A DNA stretch of 64,000 bases from Njordibacter sp937773555 (GTDB lineage: Bacteria > Pseudomonadota > Gammaproteobacteria > Pseudomonadales > Balneatricaceae), in the NCBI RefSeq assembly GCF_047730085.1, contig NZ_CP159830.1, positions 1,116,001 through 1,180,000 of the forward strand, read 5' to 3'. Positions 1 through 9,210 of the stretch are shown here, in pieces. Numbering within the stretch: the stretch's first letter is position 1; each line of letters begins with the position of its first letter. The notes below the pieces were generated by a model. The model was not told the origin of the DNA. It ran no database searches and saw only the letters and a list, made by a program, of their open reading frames with translations. A program made the position numbers and the translations under genes.

Positions 1-85
1 TTAACTTTAACTAACTAGAGGTCTTTCGAGACGCCCATACTGCAAGACAGTTCTGAGCGTAGCGCCAACCTCATCGAGTATTGCC

Positions 86-1750
86 ATGGGCGAAAGTTTC
101 GCAGATCTGTTTGAAGAAAGTCTTCAGCAGGTAGAGATGAAAAAGGGTTCTTTGATTACGGGTGTAGTCATTGCTATTGATAGTGAAGTCGTCACAATTA
201 ATGTGGGCTTAAAGTCTGAAGGCGTGGTGTCACGCAGTGAGTTTCTTAATGCAGCTGGTGAACTAGAGGTTGCCATAGGCGACGACGTGCTGGTTGCCCT
301 ACAGGAAATTGAAGATGGCTTAGGCGCAACTCAAGTATCTCGTGAACGTGCTCGTGAAATGGAACGCTGGCATCAACTCGAAAAAATCCAAACGGACGAC
401 CAAACTGTTACGGGTGTTATTAGTGCTCGTGTTAAGGGTGGTTTTAACGTTGAGCTTGGTGGCATTCGTGCATTCTTGCCTGGTTCCCTTATCGACACCC
501 GCCCGTTGCAAGATGTGTCTCATTTAGAAGGTGTGGATCTAGAATTTAAGATTATCAAGTTAGATATGTTACGCAATAACGTTGTTGTTTCTCGTCGAGC
601 CCTGATGGATGAAGCCAACAAAGCACAACGTGCGCAAGTTTTATCTACTCTTGAAGAAGGTGCGGTAGTGAAAGGTTTTGTGAAGAACTTAACTGATTAT
701 GGCGCCTTTATCGACCTTGGAGGCCTCGATGGTCTTCTGCACATTACTGACATTGCTTGGCGTCGTATTAAACACCCGAGTGAAATGTTAACTGCTGGTG
801 CAGACATTGAAGTTAAAGTGTTGAAATTTGATGCTGAGAAGCAGCGTGTGTCCTTGGGTTTGAAACAACTACAACAGGACCCCTGGACCAGCTTCACAGA
901 CACCTACCCGGTAGGGAGTCGGTTACCAGCCACGGTGACCACAGTGACAGATTACGGTTGTTTTGCTCGAGTGTCTGATGGTATCGAAGGCCTAGTGCAT
1001 GCTTCGGAAATGAGCTGGATGAAGCGTAACTTGCACCCATCAAAAATGGTGTCTGTCGGTGAAGAAATTGAAGTGATGATTCTAGACATCAACGGTGAAA
1101 AACGTCGTTTATCTTTAGGCATGAAACAATGCAGCGAAAGTCCATGGGTTGCTTTCTCGAAGCAGTATTCAGAGGGTGATAAGGTCTCTGGAAAGTTAAA
1201 CTCTAAGACTGATTTTGGCCTATTTATTGGCTTAGAAGATGGTATTGATGGTCTCGTTCATGTGTCAGATGTAGATTGGAATAAGAGCGATGAGAGTTTA
1301 CTGGAAGGTTTCCAGAAAGGCCAAGAGATTGAAGCTGTAATATTATCTATTGATACGGAACGCCAACGAGTAGCTCTGGGTATTAAACAGATGGCAGGAG
1401 ATCCGTTTTCTGACTATGCAGCTGCTAATGCTAAAGGCGCGGAGGTAAACGGTACCATCGCAGAAGTGACTTCTGGGGGTTTGCTGGTTAACTTAGCCGA
1501 AGGTGTACAAGGCTTTTTAAAGCGAGGTGAGTTGGCTCAAGGCCAAGAACTAACAGACTTTAATGAAGGCCAAGCGATCACCAGTTTTGTTGCTAGCTTA
1601 GACCGCAAAGGCCGTTCTATTAGCCTTGCAATACGGGCCCAAGAAGCGGCTCAACAACGTGTGCAAATGCAAGAGCTGAACACTAAGTCGGTTGAATCCG
1701 AAGGCCCAACTACTATTGGTGACCTTATCAAGGAACAGCTCAAAAAATAA
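86..1750 (+). CDS. rpsA: 30S ribosomal protein S1
   Basis: Ribosomal protein S1 binds mRNA at the 30S platform and helps initiate translation of structured or weak-SD messages. The 554-residue product is close to the usual length of about 557. Six S1/OB-fold repeats can be read at roughly residues 20-86, 104-170, 190-258, 275-345, 360-432 and 447-515; the middle ones carry the typical G-x-L-H-x-S/T-D/E pattern. The N-terminus (MGESFADLFEESL) matches the family start, which fixes the ATG. No convincing Shine-Dalgarno sequence lies just upstream; this is also known for rpsA in other gammaproteobacteria, where S1 autoregulates its own translation. ihfB follows after 16 bases, a conserved pair. 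Confidence 0.98.
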   Translation: MGESFADLFEESLQQVEMKKGSLITGVVIAIDSEVVTINVGLKSEGVVSRSEFLNAAGELEVAIGDDVLVALQEIEDGLGATQVSRERAREMERWHQLEKIQTDDQTVTGVISARVKGGFNVELGGIRAFLPGSLIDTRPLQDVSHLEGVDLEFKIIKLDMLRNNVVVSRRALMDEANKAQRAQVLSTLEEGAVVKGFVKNLTDYGAFIDLGGLDGLLHITDIAWRRIKHPSEMLTAGADIEVKVLKFDAEKQRVSLGLKQLQQDPWTSFTDTYPVGSRLPATVTTVTDYGCFARVSDGIEGLVHASEMSWMKRNLHPSKMVSVGEEIEVMILDINGEKRRLSLGMKQCSESPWVAFSKQYSEGDKVSGKLNSKTDFGLFIGLEDGIDGLVHVSDVDWNKSDESLLEGFQKGQEIEAVILSIDTERQRVALGIKQMAGDPFSDYAAANAKGAEVNGTIAEVTSGGLLVNLAEGVQGFLKRGELAQGQELTDFNEGQAITSFVASLDRKGRSISLAIRAQEAAQQRVQMQELNTKSVESEGPTTIGDLIKEQLKK

Positions 1751-1766
1751 TAAAAAAGGATAGGCT

Positions 1767-2051
1767 ATGCGTAAGTCTGAACTGATTGAGAATTTGATTG
1801 ACCGTTTTGAAAGCGTTCCCGTAAAGAATGTGGAGCAGTCAGTTAAAGCCATTATTGACCATATGGCAGATGCTTTGGCGGCGGGTGATCGAATTGAAAT
1901 AAGAGGCTTTGGTAGCTTTTGTTTGCACTATCGAGCACCCAGAACAGGGCGTAATCCAAAAACTGGTGATTCGGTAGAATTAGCGGCAAAGTATGTCCCC
2001 CACTTTAAACCAGGGAAAGAATTACGCGATCAGGTAAACGATAGTCTATAA
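1767..2051 (+). CDS. ihfB: Integration host factor subunit beta
   Basis: Beta subunit of the IHF heterodimer, a sequence-specific DNA-bending protein of the nucleoid. The length of 94 residues equals the usual IhfB. The DNA-intercalating arm GRNPKTG is at residues 61-67, with the key proline at 64, and the N-terminal helices (MRKSELIENL) are typical. A clear AAAAAGGA ribosome binding site precedes the ATG. It sits between rpsA and lapA, the standard gammaproteobacterial order. A short inverted repeat spans its stop codon (listed separately). Confidence 0.98.
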   Translation: MRKSELIENLIDRFESVPVKNVEQSVKAIIDHMADALAAGDRIEIRGFGSFCLHYRAPRTGRNPKTGDSVELAAKYVPHFKPGKELRDQVNDSL

Positions 2052-2063
2052 TAGGCTATCGTT
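2037..2063. other. Inverted repeat spanning the ihfB stop codon
   Basis: Arms AACGATAG (2037-2044) and CTATCGTT (2056-2063) are perfectly complementary across an 11-base loop that holds the ihfB stop codon. No T-run follows, so it does not look like a standard intrinsic terminator. It could be an mRNA 3'-end stabiliser or attenuate the step from ihfB to lapA. Function is not known. Confidence 0.45.
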
Positions 2064-2109
2064 GATAAAGGTTGGGCAGGCTTCAACCACCCTGATTAGG
2101 TAAAAGCAC

Positions 2110-2397
2110 GTGAAATTTATTAAGGCTGTACTCTTCTTTGTCGTCATTATGGTGGCCTTGGTTGTTGGTGTGTTATTTAGCACACGCAATAGCCAGGCTG
2201 TTTCTTTAGATCTTATCTTTTTTCAATTACCCCCAATGAGTATGGCTATATGGCTTTTATTAAGTCTAGCCATGGGCATGCTTTTGTGTGCATTTATATA
2301 TAGCGTCGTCACCTTTAAGTTGAAACGCCACAATACTCAGTTGCAGCGCCAATTATCTAAAGCTAACCAAAGCCAATCTCTTAACAAGGTTATTTGA
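2110..2397 (+). CDS. lapA: Lipopolysaccharide assembly protein A (DUF1049)
   Basis: Small inner-membrane protein of the LapA (YciS) family, partner of LapB in controlling LpxC and LPS synthesis. The 95 residues carry two membrane segments, about residues 3-24 and 40-63, followed by a basic, glutamine-rich cytoplasmic tail. Translation appears to start at GTG 2110. The stop codon overlaps or nearly touches the start of lapB, suggesting translational coupling. Family assignment rests on the two-helix plan, size and position directly before lapB. Confidence 0.88.
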   Translation: MKFIKAVLFFVVIMVALVVGVLFSTRNSQAVSLDLIFFQLPPMSMAIWLLLSLAMGMLLCAFIYSVVTFKLKRHNTQLQRQLSKANQSQSLNKVI

Positions 2398-2402
2398 TAA
2401 GT

Positions 2403-3566
2403 ATGGACGCCTTTTTGCTTGTTGTATTAATTGCCGCCTTGGGCATTGGTTGGTGGTTAGGCCAAAGAGAAAATCAACAAAAACGAAACTCTCGACTGGG
2501 TTTACAAGCGGATTACTACCGTGGTCTGAACTACTTATTAAATCAACAAACCGATGAAGCACTCGATCTATTTATTCATGCGTTAGAAGTTAATCCTCAA
2601 ACTGTTGAGACTCACTTAGCCTTGGGGAGTTTATTTCGCCGCCGTGGTGAAGTTGATAAAGCCATTCAAATTCATCAGAATTTATTATCTGGCAAAGGCT
2701 TAGATCAAGAGCAATTAATGTTGGCGAAGCTAGAATTAGCGCATGATTTTATCAAAGCGGGTTTGTTAGATCGGGCTGAAGAACTTTTACTTGATGTGGC
2801 GCAACAGCCAAATCAACAAAAAGCTAAGGCAACGGAACTATTAGTTGACGTTTATCAACGCGAGCAGGATTGGCATAAGGCCCTCAACGTAGGCACTGCT
2901 GCTAATGTGTCTGCCAGTGTCGACTTAGCCCAAAGGTTATCTCACTTTTGCTGTGAATTGGCAGAACAAGTATTACAACAAAATGAACACCAAGAATGTT
3001 TGGCCTACTTAAAGCGTGCTAAACGCCATAATGCTGACAACCCTAGAGTGAGCTTTTTACGAGCTCAGTTAAGCATGCAACAGGACAACTACACAGATGC
3101 CAAGCGGCACTTGTTGATGATGTGCCAACAAGATGTTCAGTTGGTACCTGAAATTATCCAACCGCTTCAGCTATGCTTTACTAAACTTTCTGATATAGAA
3201 GGGTGGAGGTCTTGGTTAAGCCAAACTATGTCACAACACCCAAGCACTAGTTTATTATTAGCTCAAGCTCATGAAATAGGCCAGCAAAATGGCTCTGACG
3301 CAGCAGCCTATGTGACAGAGAAGCTTCGGCAACGACCGTCTTTAAAGGGCTTTAATTACCTTATTGACCTCCATATGCAGTGGGCGTCTGATAATGCGAA
3401 AGATAGTTTACAGGTACTCAAGGGGCTTACAGTAGCGCTACAAAATAGTAAACCACAGTATCGTTGTAGGCAATGTGGCTTTGCTGGAAATTCGATGCAC
3501 TGGCAATGTCCTAGCTGTCACCAGTGGGATAGCACCAAACCCATTTACGGATTAGAAGGAGAATAA
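2403..3566 (+). CDS. lapB: Lipopolysaccharide assembly protein B (TPR plus rubredoxin-like domain)
   Basis: LapB (YciM) is an inner-membrane-anchored TPR protein that recruits FtsH to degrade LpxC and so balances LPS and phospholipid synthesis. There is one N-terminal membrane helix, then tetratricopeptide repeats through about residue 340. A C-terminal rubredoxin-type metal site follows (CRQCG and CPSC), ending in KPIYGLEG as in the family. Start: ATG 2403 aligns with the E. coli protein start. An in-frame TTG at 2394 overlaps the lapA stop as TTGA with an AAGG just upstream, so a slightly longer product is possible. Confidence 0.95.
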   Translation: MDAFLLVVLIAALGIGWWLGQRENQQKRNSRLGLQADYYRGLNYLLNQQTDEALDLFIHALEVNPQTVETHLALGSLFRRRGEVDKAIQIHQNLLSGKGLDQEQLMLAKLELAHDFIKAGLLDRAEELLLDVAQQPNQQKAKATELLVDVYQREQDWHKALNVGTAANVSASVDLAQRLSHFCCELAEQVLQQNEHQECLAYLKRAKRHNADNPRVSFLRAQLSMQQDNYTDAKRHLLMMCQQDVQLVPEIIQPLQLCFTKLSDIEGWRSWLSQTMSQHPSTSLLLAQAHEIGQQNGSDAAAYVTEKLRQRPSLKGFNYLIDLHMQWASDNAKDSLQVLKGLTVALQNSKPQYRCRQCGFAGNSMHWQCPSCHQWDSTKPIYGLEGE

Positions 3567-3567
3567 C

Positions 3568-4275
3568 TTGAAGCAAGATTCTTCGATTGTTGTGGCTTTA
3601 GATTATCAGTCTGCAGACCAAGCAATCACGATGGCGCAGCAATTAGATCCAGCTCGCTGCCGCCTAAAGGTGGGTAAAGAGCTATTTACTGCTGCAGGTC
3701 CGCAGTTAGTTGATAAGCTTCAACAGTTTGGCTTTGAAATATTTTTAGATCTAAAGTTTCACGACATTCCTAACACTGTTGCCAAAGCAGTTCTGGTTGC
3801 AGCACGTATGGGGGTGTGGATGGTTAATGTGCACGCCAGTGGTGGAGCAGAGATGATGCAAACCACTCGAACTGCACTCAAAGACAAAGGGGGTCACCAA
3901 CCCTTATTAATTGCGGTAACTGTTCTAACCAGTATGGATGCTGAGGGTTTAATCGCTACAGGTATAGATCAGTCCCCATCAGAGAGAGTTCTTTGGCTGG
4001 CCTACTTGACTAAACACGCCGGCTTTGATGGTGTCGTCTGTTCAGCCCAAGAAGCGGCATTGTTGAAGCGTGAATTAGGTCAAGAATTCAAATTGATTAC
4101 GCCGGGTATCCGGCCACATTTTGCAGTAGTTGGGGATCAAAAGCGTATCATGACGCCAGCCCAAGCTATTGCAGCAGGTAGCGACTACCTAGTAATTGGC
4201 AGGCCTATCACTCAAGCGGATGATCCAATGAAAGCCTTGGAGCTGATCGAACAAGAACTTATGAATAAAGGATAA
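3568..4275 (+). CDS. pyrF: Orotidine 5'-phosphate decarboxylase
   Basis: Catalyses decarboxylation of OMP to UMP, the last step of de novo pyrimidine synthesis, in the cytoplasm. The catalytic D-x-K-x-x-D motif is at Asp61, Lys63 and Asp66 (DLKFHDIPNT), with Lys34 in the first strand. The length of 235 residues is normal. The start is TTG 3568, directly behind a strong AGAAGGAG ribosome binding site and one base after the lapB stop; the next in-frame ATG would remove the first strand, so TTG is preferred. The lapAB-pyrF order is conserved in gammaproteobacteria. Confidence 0.97.
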   Translation: MKQDSSIVVALDYQSADQAITMAQQLDPARCRLKVGKELFTAAGPQLVDKLQQFGFEIFLDLKFHDIPNTVAKAVLVAARMGVWMVNVHASGGAEMMQTTRTALKDKGGHQPLLIAVTVLTSMDAEGLIATGIDQSPSERVLWLAYLTKHAGFDGVVCSAQEAALLKRELGQEFKLITPGIRPHFAVVGDQKRIMTPAQAIAAGSDYLVIGRPITQADDPMKALELIEQELMNKG

Positions 4276-4364
4276 ATCACCTTACCTAGCAGCTTTATTG
4301 TTATGTGCTACGCTTAGTGTGTCTCAAGGAATTCGAGACTCATCTTTTAATCAAGGAATAGATC

Positions 4365-4652
4365 ATGAAACTAACTCGTCATATAGCCTTGCTGCTATTA
4401 ACCATTTGCATTACTTTAGGGTCCTTTTCGCCCTTTTCTCTAGCTCAAAGTACTTTACCTATTAACATTAATACAGCCACTGCTGTTGAACTTGTTGAGG
4501 CCATAGATGGCGTCGGTGAGGTTAGGGCCGCTGCCATTATCGCTTTGCGTGAGCAGCTTGGGGGATTTGTTAATCTAGAACAATTGCTTGCTATCAAAGG
4601 CATAGGCGACACTACCCTGTCACGCATTCGTTCTATAATCGTGCTAGAGTAG
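4365..4652 (+). CDS. ComEA-like helix-hairpin-helix DNA-binding protein
   Basis: Small secreted or periplasmic protein. An N-terminal signal peptide (about residues 1-27, ending near SLAQS) is followed by a tandem helix-hairpin-helix unit with the ININ-TA lead-in (34-39) and the two hairpins IDGVG (47-51) and IKGIG (77-81). Such ComEA-family proteins bind incoming DNA in the periplasm during natural transformation, though many short paralogues have no proven role. It lies about 1.5 kb upstream of a pilus/competence-like cluster, which is suggestive only. Length 95 residues. Confidence 0.88.
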   Translation: MKLTRHIALLLLTICITLGSFSPFSLAQSTLPININTATAVELVEAIDGVGEVRAAAIIALREQLGGFVNLEQLLAIKGIGDTTLSRIRSIIVLE

Positions 4653-4754
4653 GCGTCACTCACTCTATGATGGGTATGATGGCTTTGTACTTTGGTCATT
4701 GCACCTGTCACGTTTAACAGCAATAGTTGTTACGTATTCACAAGGACATTAACA

Positions 4755-6095
4755 ATGGCCATGACATGGCAAGGTTTGTTAGCTGATCAGCGTTTTGGCA
4801 AGCCCTATACTGAAGAGCACCACCAAGGCCGCACTCCATTCCACAAAGATTATGATAGGCTAATATTCTCCAGTGCGTTTCGACGTATGGGACACAAAAC
4901 CCAAGTCCACTCACTGTCTCATAACGACCACGTACACAATCGCTTAACGCATAGTTTAGAAGTGTCAAGCGTAGGCCGCAGCCTAGGTATTCAAGTAGGT
5001 CAAAGTTTAAAACATCAATCCCATTGGCCAGATTGGATAGAGCCCCATGACTTAGGTGCTATCGTGCAGTCAGCCTGTTTGGCCCACGATATAGGTAACC
5101 CACCGTTTGGCCACTTTGGTGAGAGCTCAATTCGTCATTGGTTTGCGAGCTATGCTCAGCAGGGAGGGATGGACCAGTTGAGTTCTGCGGAGCAGGCTGA
5201 TCTGCTTAATTTTGAAGGGAATGCGCAGGGATTACGAACCCTTACACAGCTTGAATACCATCAGTTTAATGGTGGAATGCGCCTCACTTATGCTACTTTG
5301 GGAAGTTTTCTTAAATACCCTTGGTTATCAAATTCAACGCAGTGTGAACGCAAATCTAAGTTTGGCGCCTTGCAATCAGAAAAGCACATTCTAGCTGATA
5401 TTGCTGGACGTTTAGGTTTGTTACAGCAAGCAGACTTTCAATGGTGTCGCCACCCATTGGTCTATTTAATGGAAGCTGCTGATGATATTTGTTACGCCAT
5501 AATAGACTTAGAAGATGGTGTAGAGCTAGGTATGATAGATGAACAGGATGTGCTGGAATTGTTATCTCCCATTACAGGGCCCTTAGCCGTCCCCAAGCGA
5601 ACTGCCATGGTTGACGCATATTACTCCACTCGCCGCTTGGCTTTATTGCGTGGCAAGGTTATTGATTATCTTGTGCAGTCTGCGGCCCATACCTTTATGC
5701 AGCATATACCTGCCTTATTAGAGGGGCAGCTAGAGGGGGACCTAATTTCCCATTGTGACCCTGTTACCCAGCAAATTATTGGTGATGCCAAAGCGTTAGC
5801 AAAAAACCGTATATTCCTAGCACCGGAACGCCATCGCACAGAGCTAGCAGCCTACTCGGTGTTAGAGAAACTACTTGATGGGTTTGTTCCTGCAGCCTTA
5901 GCTATAGACCAGCAGTCAGGTGACAAGCGGCTATCTTTTAAAGCAGAAAAGCACCTGGCATTGATGGGTGCCCACCGTCCTGAAAAGGGGGCAAGTGCGT
6001 ATCAAGCGTTATGTTGTACGATGGACTTTATTGGTGGTATGACTGATAACTATGCTGTCGACCTAACACGCCAGCTGAGTGGGGAAATGAAATAA
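4755..6095 (+). CDS. dgt: dGTP triphosphohydrolase-like HD protein
   Basis: HD-superfamily dNTP triphosphohydrolase that converts dGTP or other dNTPs to the nucleoside and triphosphate. The metal ligands are visible as His66 (NRLTHS), His111-Asp112 (CLAHDIGNPPFGH) and a later Asp in the MEAADDICY helix. At 446 residues it matches the shorter dGTPase-like family rather than the 505-residue E. coli enzyme, so substrate range is uncertain. The start is ATG 4755, preceded by CAAGGACATT; an upstream in-frame TTG (4692) would add 21 unconserved residues and is rejected. Confidence 0.93.
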   Translation: MAMTWQGLLADQRFGKPYTEEHHQGRTPFHKDYDRLIFSSAFRRMGHKTQVHSLSHNDHVHNRLTHSLEVSSVGRSLGIQVGQSLKHQSHWPDWIEPHDLGAIVQSACLAHDIGNPPFGHFGESSIRHWFASYAQQGGMDQLSSAEQADLLNFEGNAQGLRTLTQLEYHQFNGGMRLTYATLGSFLKYPWLSNSTQCERKSKFGALQSEKHILADIAGRLGLLQQADFQWCRHPLVYLMEAADDICYAIIDLEDGVELGMIDEQDVLELLSPITGPLAVPKRTAMVDAYYSTRRLALLRGKVIDYLVQSAAHTFMQHIPALLEGQLEGDLISHCDPVTQQIIGDAKALAKNRIFLAPERHRTELAAYSVLEKLLDGFVPAALAIDQQSGDKRLSFKAEKHLALMGAHRPEKGASAYQALCCTMDFIGGMTDNYAVDLTRQLSGEMK

Positions 6096-6170
6096 AACTC
6101 AGTTGTCAGAGGCTATAGTTGAAATATAATCTAAGATTAAGGGATAGATAACTAACGCAAGGAAGCGTCG

Positions 6171-7367
6171 ATGTCTGATAATCCCATTTATACTCCTGTA
6201 CCTCTTAAAAACGTTATTGCTCTGACAGACCAATTATTAGAAATTGCTGCTACGGCTGGTGCTTCTGATTTGCATTTGGAACCTTTGTTCCAAAGTATGC
6301 GTATACGCATGCGAGTCGATGGTCTAATGCAGTTGCTTAAACCTCCATTTGACCAGCTGCCAGCCACCTTAGCAGACGCCATTGTGGTGCGTATTAAGCT
6401 ACTATCAGAAATGGATATTAGTGAGTCGCGTCGGCCACAAGATGGCAGCTTTCAGTGGCAGCTAAATGATAAGCGGCTAGATATACGTTGCAGTAGTTTG
6501 GCAGGGCATTGGGGTGAGAAACTGGTGCTAAGATTACAATGGCAGCAACAAAATATTGATATTGCTCAGCAAGGCCTCTCACCCAAACAGTTACAGGTTG
6601 TTAACCATCAACTGAATAAGCCCCAAGGCCTTATCCTTGTGACCGGTCCTACAGGGAGTGGTAAAACAATGTTTTTGTATAGCTGCCTTAAACAAATCCA
6701 GGCACCGCATATCAACACCGTAAGTGCAGAAGACCCAGTAGAAGTTGTACTGTTGGATGTTCACCAAGTTGCAGTAAATAATGCTATAAACTTATCTTTT
6801 AGCCAAATACTCAGAGCTCTGCTGCGTCAAGACCCTGATGTCATTATGTTGGGGGAACTGCGTGATTTTGATAGCGCAGACGTTGCATTAAAGGCAGCAC
6901 AAACAGGGCATTTACTACTCACTTCGATGCATACAAGCAGCCTTAGTGAGGCGGTACACCGCTGTCACGGATTAGGTGTGGATATGTTGGCCTTAAGTTA
7001 CTGCTTGAGTTTGATTATTAACCAACGTTTAGTGCGTCGTTTATGTGCTCAGTGCAAACAGCCAATGACTGAGGTGCAATTAGCATCTATGAGCAGTGAA
7101 GAGTGGTTAAATGCAGTGACAACCTATGATCTTGGTTTTGGTGCAGTTAATCCTTGTTTGCCTATAGGCTGTGAGGCCTGTCATGGTGGCTATAAGGGAC
7201 GCTTTGGTGTATTTGACCTATTAGTCATGGATCAGTCAAAAAGAGACTCTGTTGCTCAGCGGCAAGTGCAGGAGCTAGAATTTGGAGCGGGGGTTCGCCG
7301 TCAAGGCTTGTGGCGCGTTCTCTCCGGCCACACTAGCATCGCTGAATTAAATCGAGTCACTTGGTAA
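6171..7367 (+). CDS. Type IV pilus / type II secretion-type assembly ATPase (short, HofB/PilB-like)
   Basis: GspE/PilB-family motor ATPase. Walker A is GPTGSGKT (159-166), the Asp box lies around residues 186-190 (AEDPV), Walker B around 222-231 (DPDVIMLGEL), with a His box and a four-cysteine zinc site (Cys292, 295, 334, 337). At 398 residues it is much shorter than PilB (about 565): the N-terminal GspE-N/MshEN domain is absent and the protein starts almost at the N2 domain (SDLHLEP). In this it resembles E. coli HofB. It overlaps the platform-protein gene by one base. Likely powers pilus or pseudopilus assembly for DNA uptake or adhesion. Confidence 0.9.
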   Translation: MSDNPIYTPVPLKNVIALTDQLLEIAATAGASDLHLEPLFQSMRIRMRVDGLMQLLKPPFDQLPATLADAIVVRIKLLSEMDISESRRPQDGSFQWQLNDKRLDIRCSSLAGHWGEKLVLRLQWQQQNIDIAQQGLSPKQLQVVNHQLNKPQGLILVTGPTGSGKTMFLYSCLKQIQAPHINTVSAEDPVEVVLLDVHQVAVNNAINLSFSQILRALLRQDPDVIMLGELRDFDSADVALKAAQTGHLLLTSMHTSSLSEAVHRCHGLGVDMLALSYCLSLIINQRLVRRLCAQCKQPMTEVQLASMSSEEWLNAVTTYDLGFGAVNPCLPIGCEACHGGYKGRFGVFDLLVMDQSKRDSVAQRQVQELEFGAGVRRQGLWRVLSGHTSIAELNRVTW

Positions 7368-8557
7368 TGCGATTTTGGTGGCTATGGTATGGGTTGGATG
7401 CAAACCACGTTCAAAGTAGTGGTGCGCGACAGTGCTTAAACAGGCAACGATTATGCTTTGATTTGGCACTAGAAGGAATCCAACTAGACAGAGCGCAGCA
7501 CTTGTGGCCTTGGCAGCGTTATTGGCCCAAGCGTATTGATGATAGGCACTTACAAAGCTTGTTAGGACAATGGTCTCAGCTATTAAGTGCCGGGTTACCC
7601 TTATTGACCTGTATCACTCTGGTTTATTTGGAGCAGGCTTCAGGCCGCCTTCGTTATGAGCTTATACAACTTCAAAGTGCATTGCTCACTGGAGCAACTT
7701 TTTCTCAATCGTTATCCCTAAGTGGTATATTTCCTCCAACGATCGTGCAATTGGTTGCAGCTGGGGAAGCCAGTGGTGAGTTGGCTGATCTGTTAACCCA
7801 AGTCCATCTCCAGCAAACGCGCCAGGCCAATCTAAAGCGCCGCTTTAAGCGCAGTTTGTTTATGCCTTTGGTGACCCTATTAAGTGGTGGGGTAGTGAGT
7901 ATGTTGATCGTTTATTGGGTGGTGCCACAAGTGGCTAATTTATATGCTGCTGGGTCTTATGAATTACCCGCTTTGACTCAGTGGCTGCTGACCTTTTCCC
8001 ATACTGCCAAGGAGAATATGGGGAATATGTTAGTGACGTTTATATTGGCTTATATCAGTTTGAAGTGGCTCTGGTTTATACCCAACATACGAGTGAGGTT
8101 GGAGTGGGTATTGTGGCAGGTTCCAGGGATTGGCCGTTTGATGCACCTGCATAGTCAGGCTGACGTGTTTTTAGTACTCTCTCTAACATTTAAGGCTGGC
8201 GTACCATTATTAGACTGCCTAATGTTAGCTGCCAATGCCAGTTCCTGGCAGCATATATCTAGGGACTTGAAAAACGCCACCTTGAGGCTTCAGCAGGGTC
8301 AAAGATTGAGTCAAATATTAACTAACATGTCCTGGCAACCACAAGCATTACAACTGATCCGTGTAGGAGAGTCTGCGGGTGATTTAGCGTTGAGTTTTAC
8401 CCAATTACAAGGCTATTATGAGGCCCAAGTCATAGGTCAAAGTCAGTGGTTAGAGCAACTGTTAGAGCCCGTATTACTCATTGTGGTGGCCCTATTTGTA
8501 GGCCTAATTTTAGTGGCTTTGTACTTGCCGTTATTTCAAATGGGGCAAATGGTGTGA
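7367..8557 (+). CDS. Type IV pilus / type II secretion inner-membrane platform protein (PilC/GspF family)
   Basis: Polytopic platform protein on which the assembly ATPase acts. Two GspF domains (about residues 60-185 and 265-390) are each followed by a hydrophobic segment; the sequence has membrane helices near residues 165-190, 220-240 and 365-390. Conserved GEASGEL and GESAGDL motifs mark the two repeats. ATG 7367 overlaps the last base of the upstream ATPase stop codon (TAATG); a TTG at 7361 is an alternative. In Pseudomonas, pilD follows pilC, but here coaE follows directly. Confidence 0.92.
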   Translation: MRFWWLWYGLDANHVQSSGARQCLNRQRLCFDLALEGIQLDRAQHLWPWQRYWPKRIDDRHLQSLLGQWSQLLSAGLPLLTCITLVYLEQASGRLRYELIQLQSALLTGATFSQSLSLSGIFPPTIVQLVAAGEASGELADLLTQVHLQQTRQANLKRRFKRSLFMPLVTLLSGGVVSMLIVYWVVPQVANLYAAGSYELPALTQWLLTFSHTAKENMGNMLVTFILAYISLKWLWFIPNIRVRLEWVLWQVPGIGRLMHLHSQADVFLVLSLTFKAGVPLLDCLMLAANASSWQHISRDLKNATLRLQQGQRLSQILTNMSWQPQALQLIRVGESAGDLALSFTQLQGYYEAQVIGQSQWLEQLLEPVLLIVVALFVGLILVALYLPLFQMGQMV

Positions 8558-8610
8558 CTAGTCTCATGTACTGATATACTGGATCACTCGATTTTTAGTG
8601 GGTTACATTA

Positions 8611-9210
8611 ATGATAGTAGGCCTTACAGGTGGTATTGGCAGTGGTAAAAGTGCTGTGAGTGCCCAGCTTAAAACCCTTGGTATTTGGGTAGTTGACGCC
8701 GATCAGGTTGCCAAAGATGTGGTGTTGGTGGGAAGCCCTGCTCTTAAAAGTATTGCTGAACATTTTGGCGATCAAATACTACTTAAAAATGGCGCTTTGA
8801 ATAGAGCCAATTTGCGCCAACAAATATTTCTTGATAAAGCCCAAAAGCAATGGTTAGAATCGCTACTGCACCCACTTATAGGTGCTAGTATTAATGAGCA
8901 ACTTAACGCAGGCTCCAGTATTTATACTGTTTTAGAATCGCCTTTATTGTTAGAAACATTACAGTATAAAAAAACAGATTTTGTAGTGGTTGTAGATGCC
9001 AGTGAAACGCTTCAACGACAGCGAGCTAGCAAAAGGGACGGCAACACACCAGCACAAATCGACGCCATTATTAATAGTCAAATGCAACGAAAAAAACGTT
9101 TAGAAAGGGCCCACTGGGTACTGGATAATCAGCATGATCTAAGCCACCTGAGTAGTCAGGTGCTGCAATTACATCGCCACCTTTGCCATATAATGGAAGA
9201 CCAATTATGA
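8611..9210 (+). CDS. coaE: Dephospho-CoA kinase
   Basis: Phosphorylates the 3'-hydroxyl of dephospho-CoA, the last step of coenzyme A synthesis. P-loop GGIGSGKS at residues 7-14, then the DADQVAKDV segment and a lid region rich in Arg/Lys (RQRASKRDG). The length of 199 residues is typical. Its stop overlaps the yacG start as ATGA, the usual coaE-yacG coupling. Presence next to pilus genes matches the pilBCD-coaE-yacG and hofBC-coaE-yacG arrangements of gammaproteobacteria. Confidence 0.97.
   Translation: MIVGLTGGIGSGKSAVSAQLKTLGIWVVDADQVAKDVVLVGSPALKSIAEHFGDQILLKNGALNRANLRQQIFLDKAQKQWLESLLHPLIGASINEQLNAGSSIYTVLESPLLLETLQYKKTDFVVVVDASETLQRQRASKRDGNTPAQIDAIINSQMQRKKRLERAHWVLDNQHDLSHLSSQVLQLHRHLCHIMEDQL

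Noticed and set aside
4692..4754. TTG-led N-terminal extension of the dNTPase
   Set aside because: No ribosome binding site; ATG 4755 has one and matches the family start.
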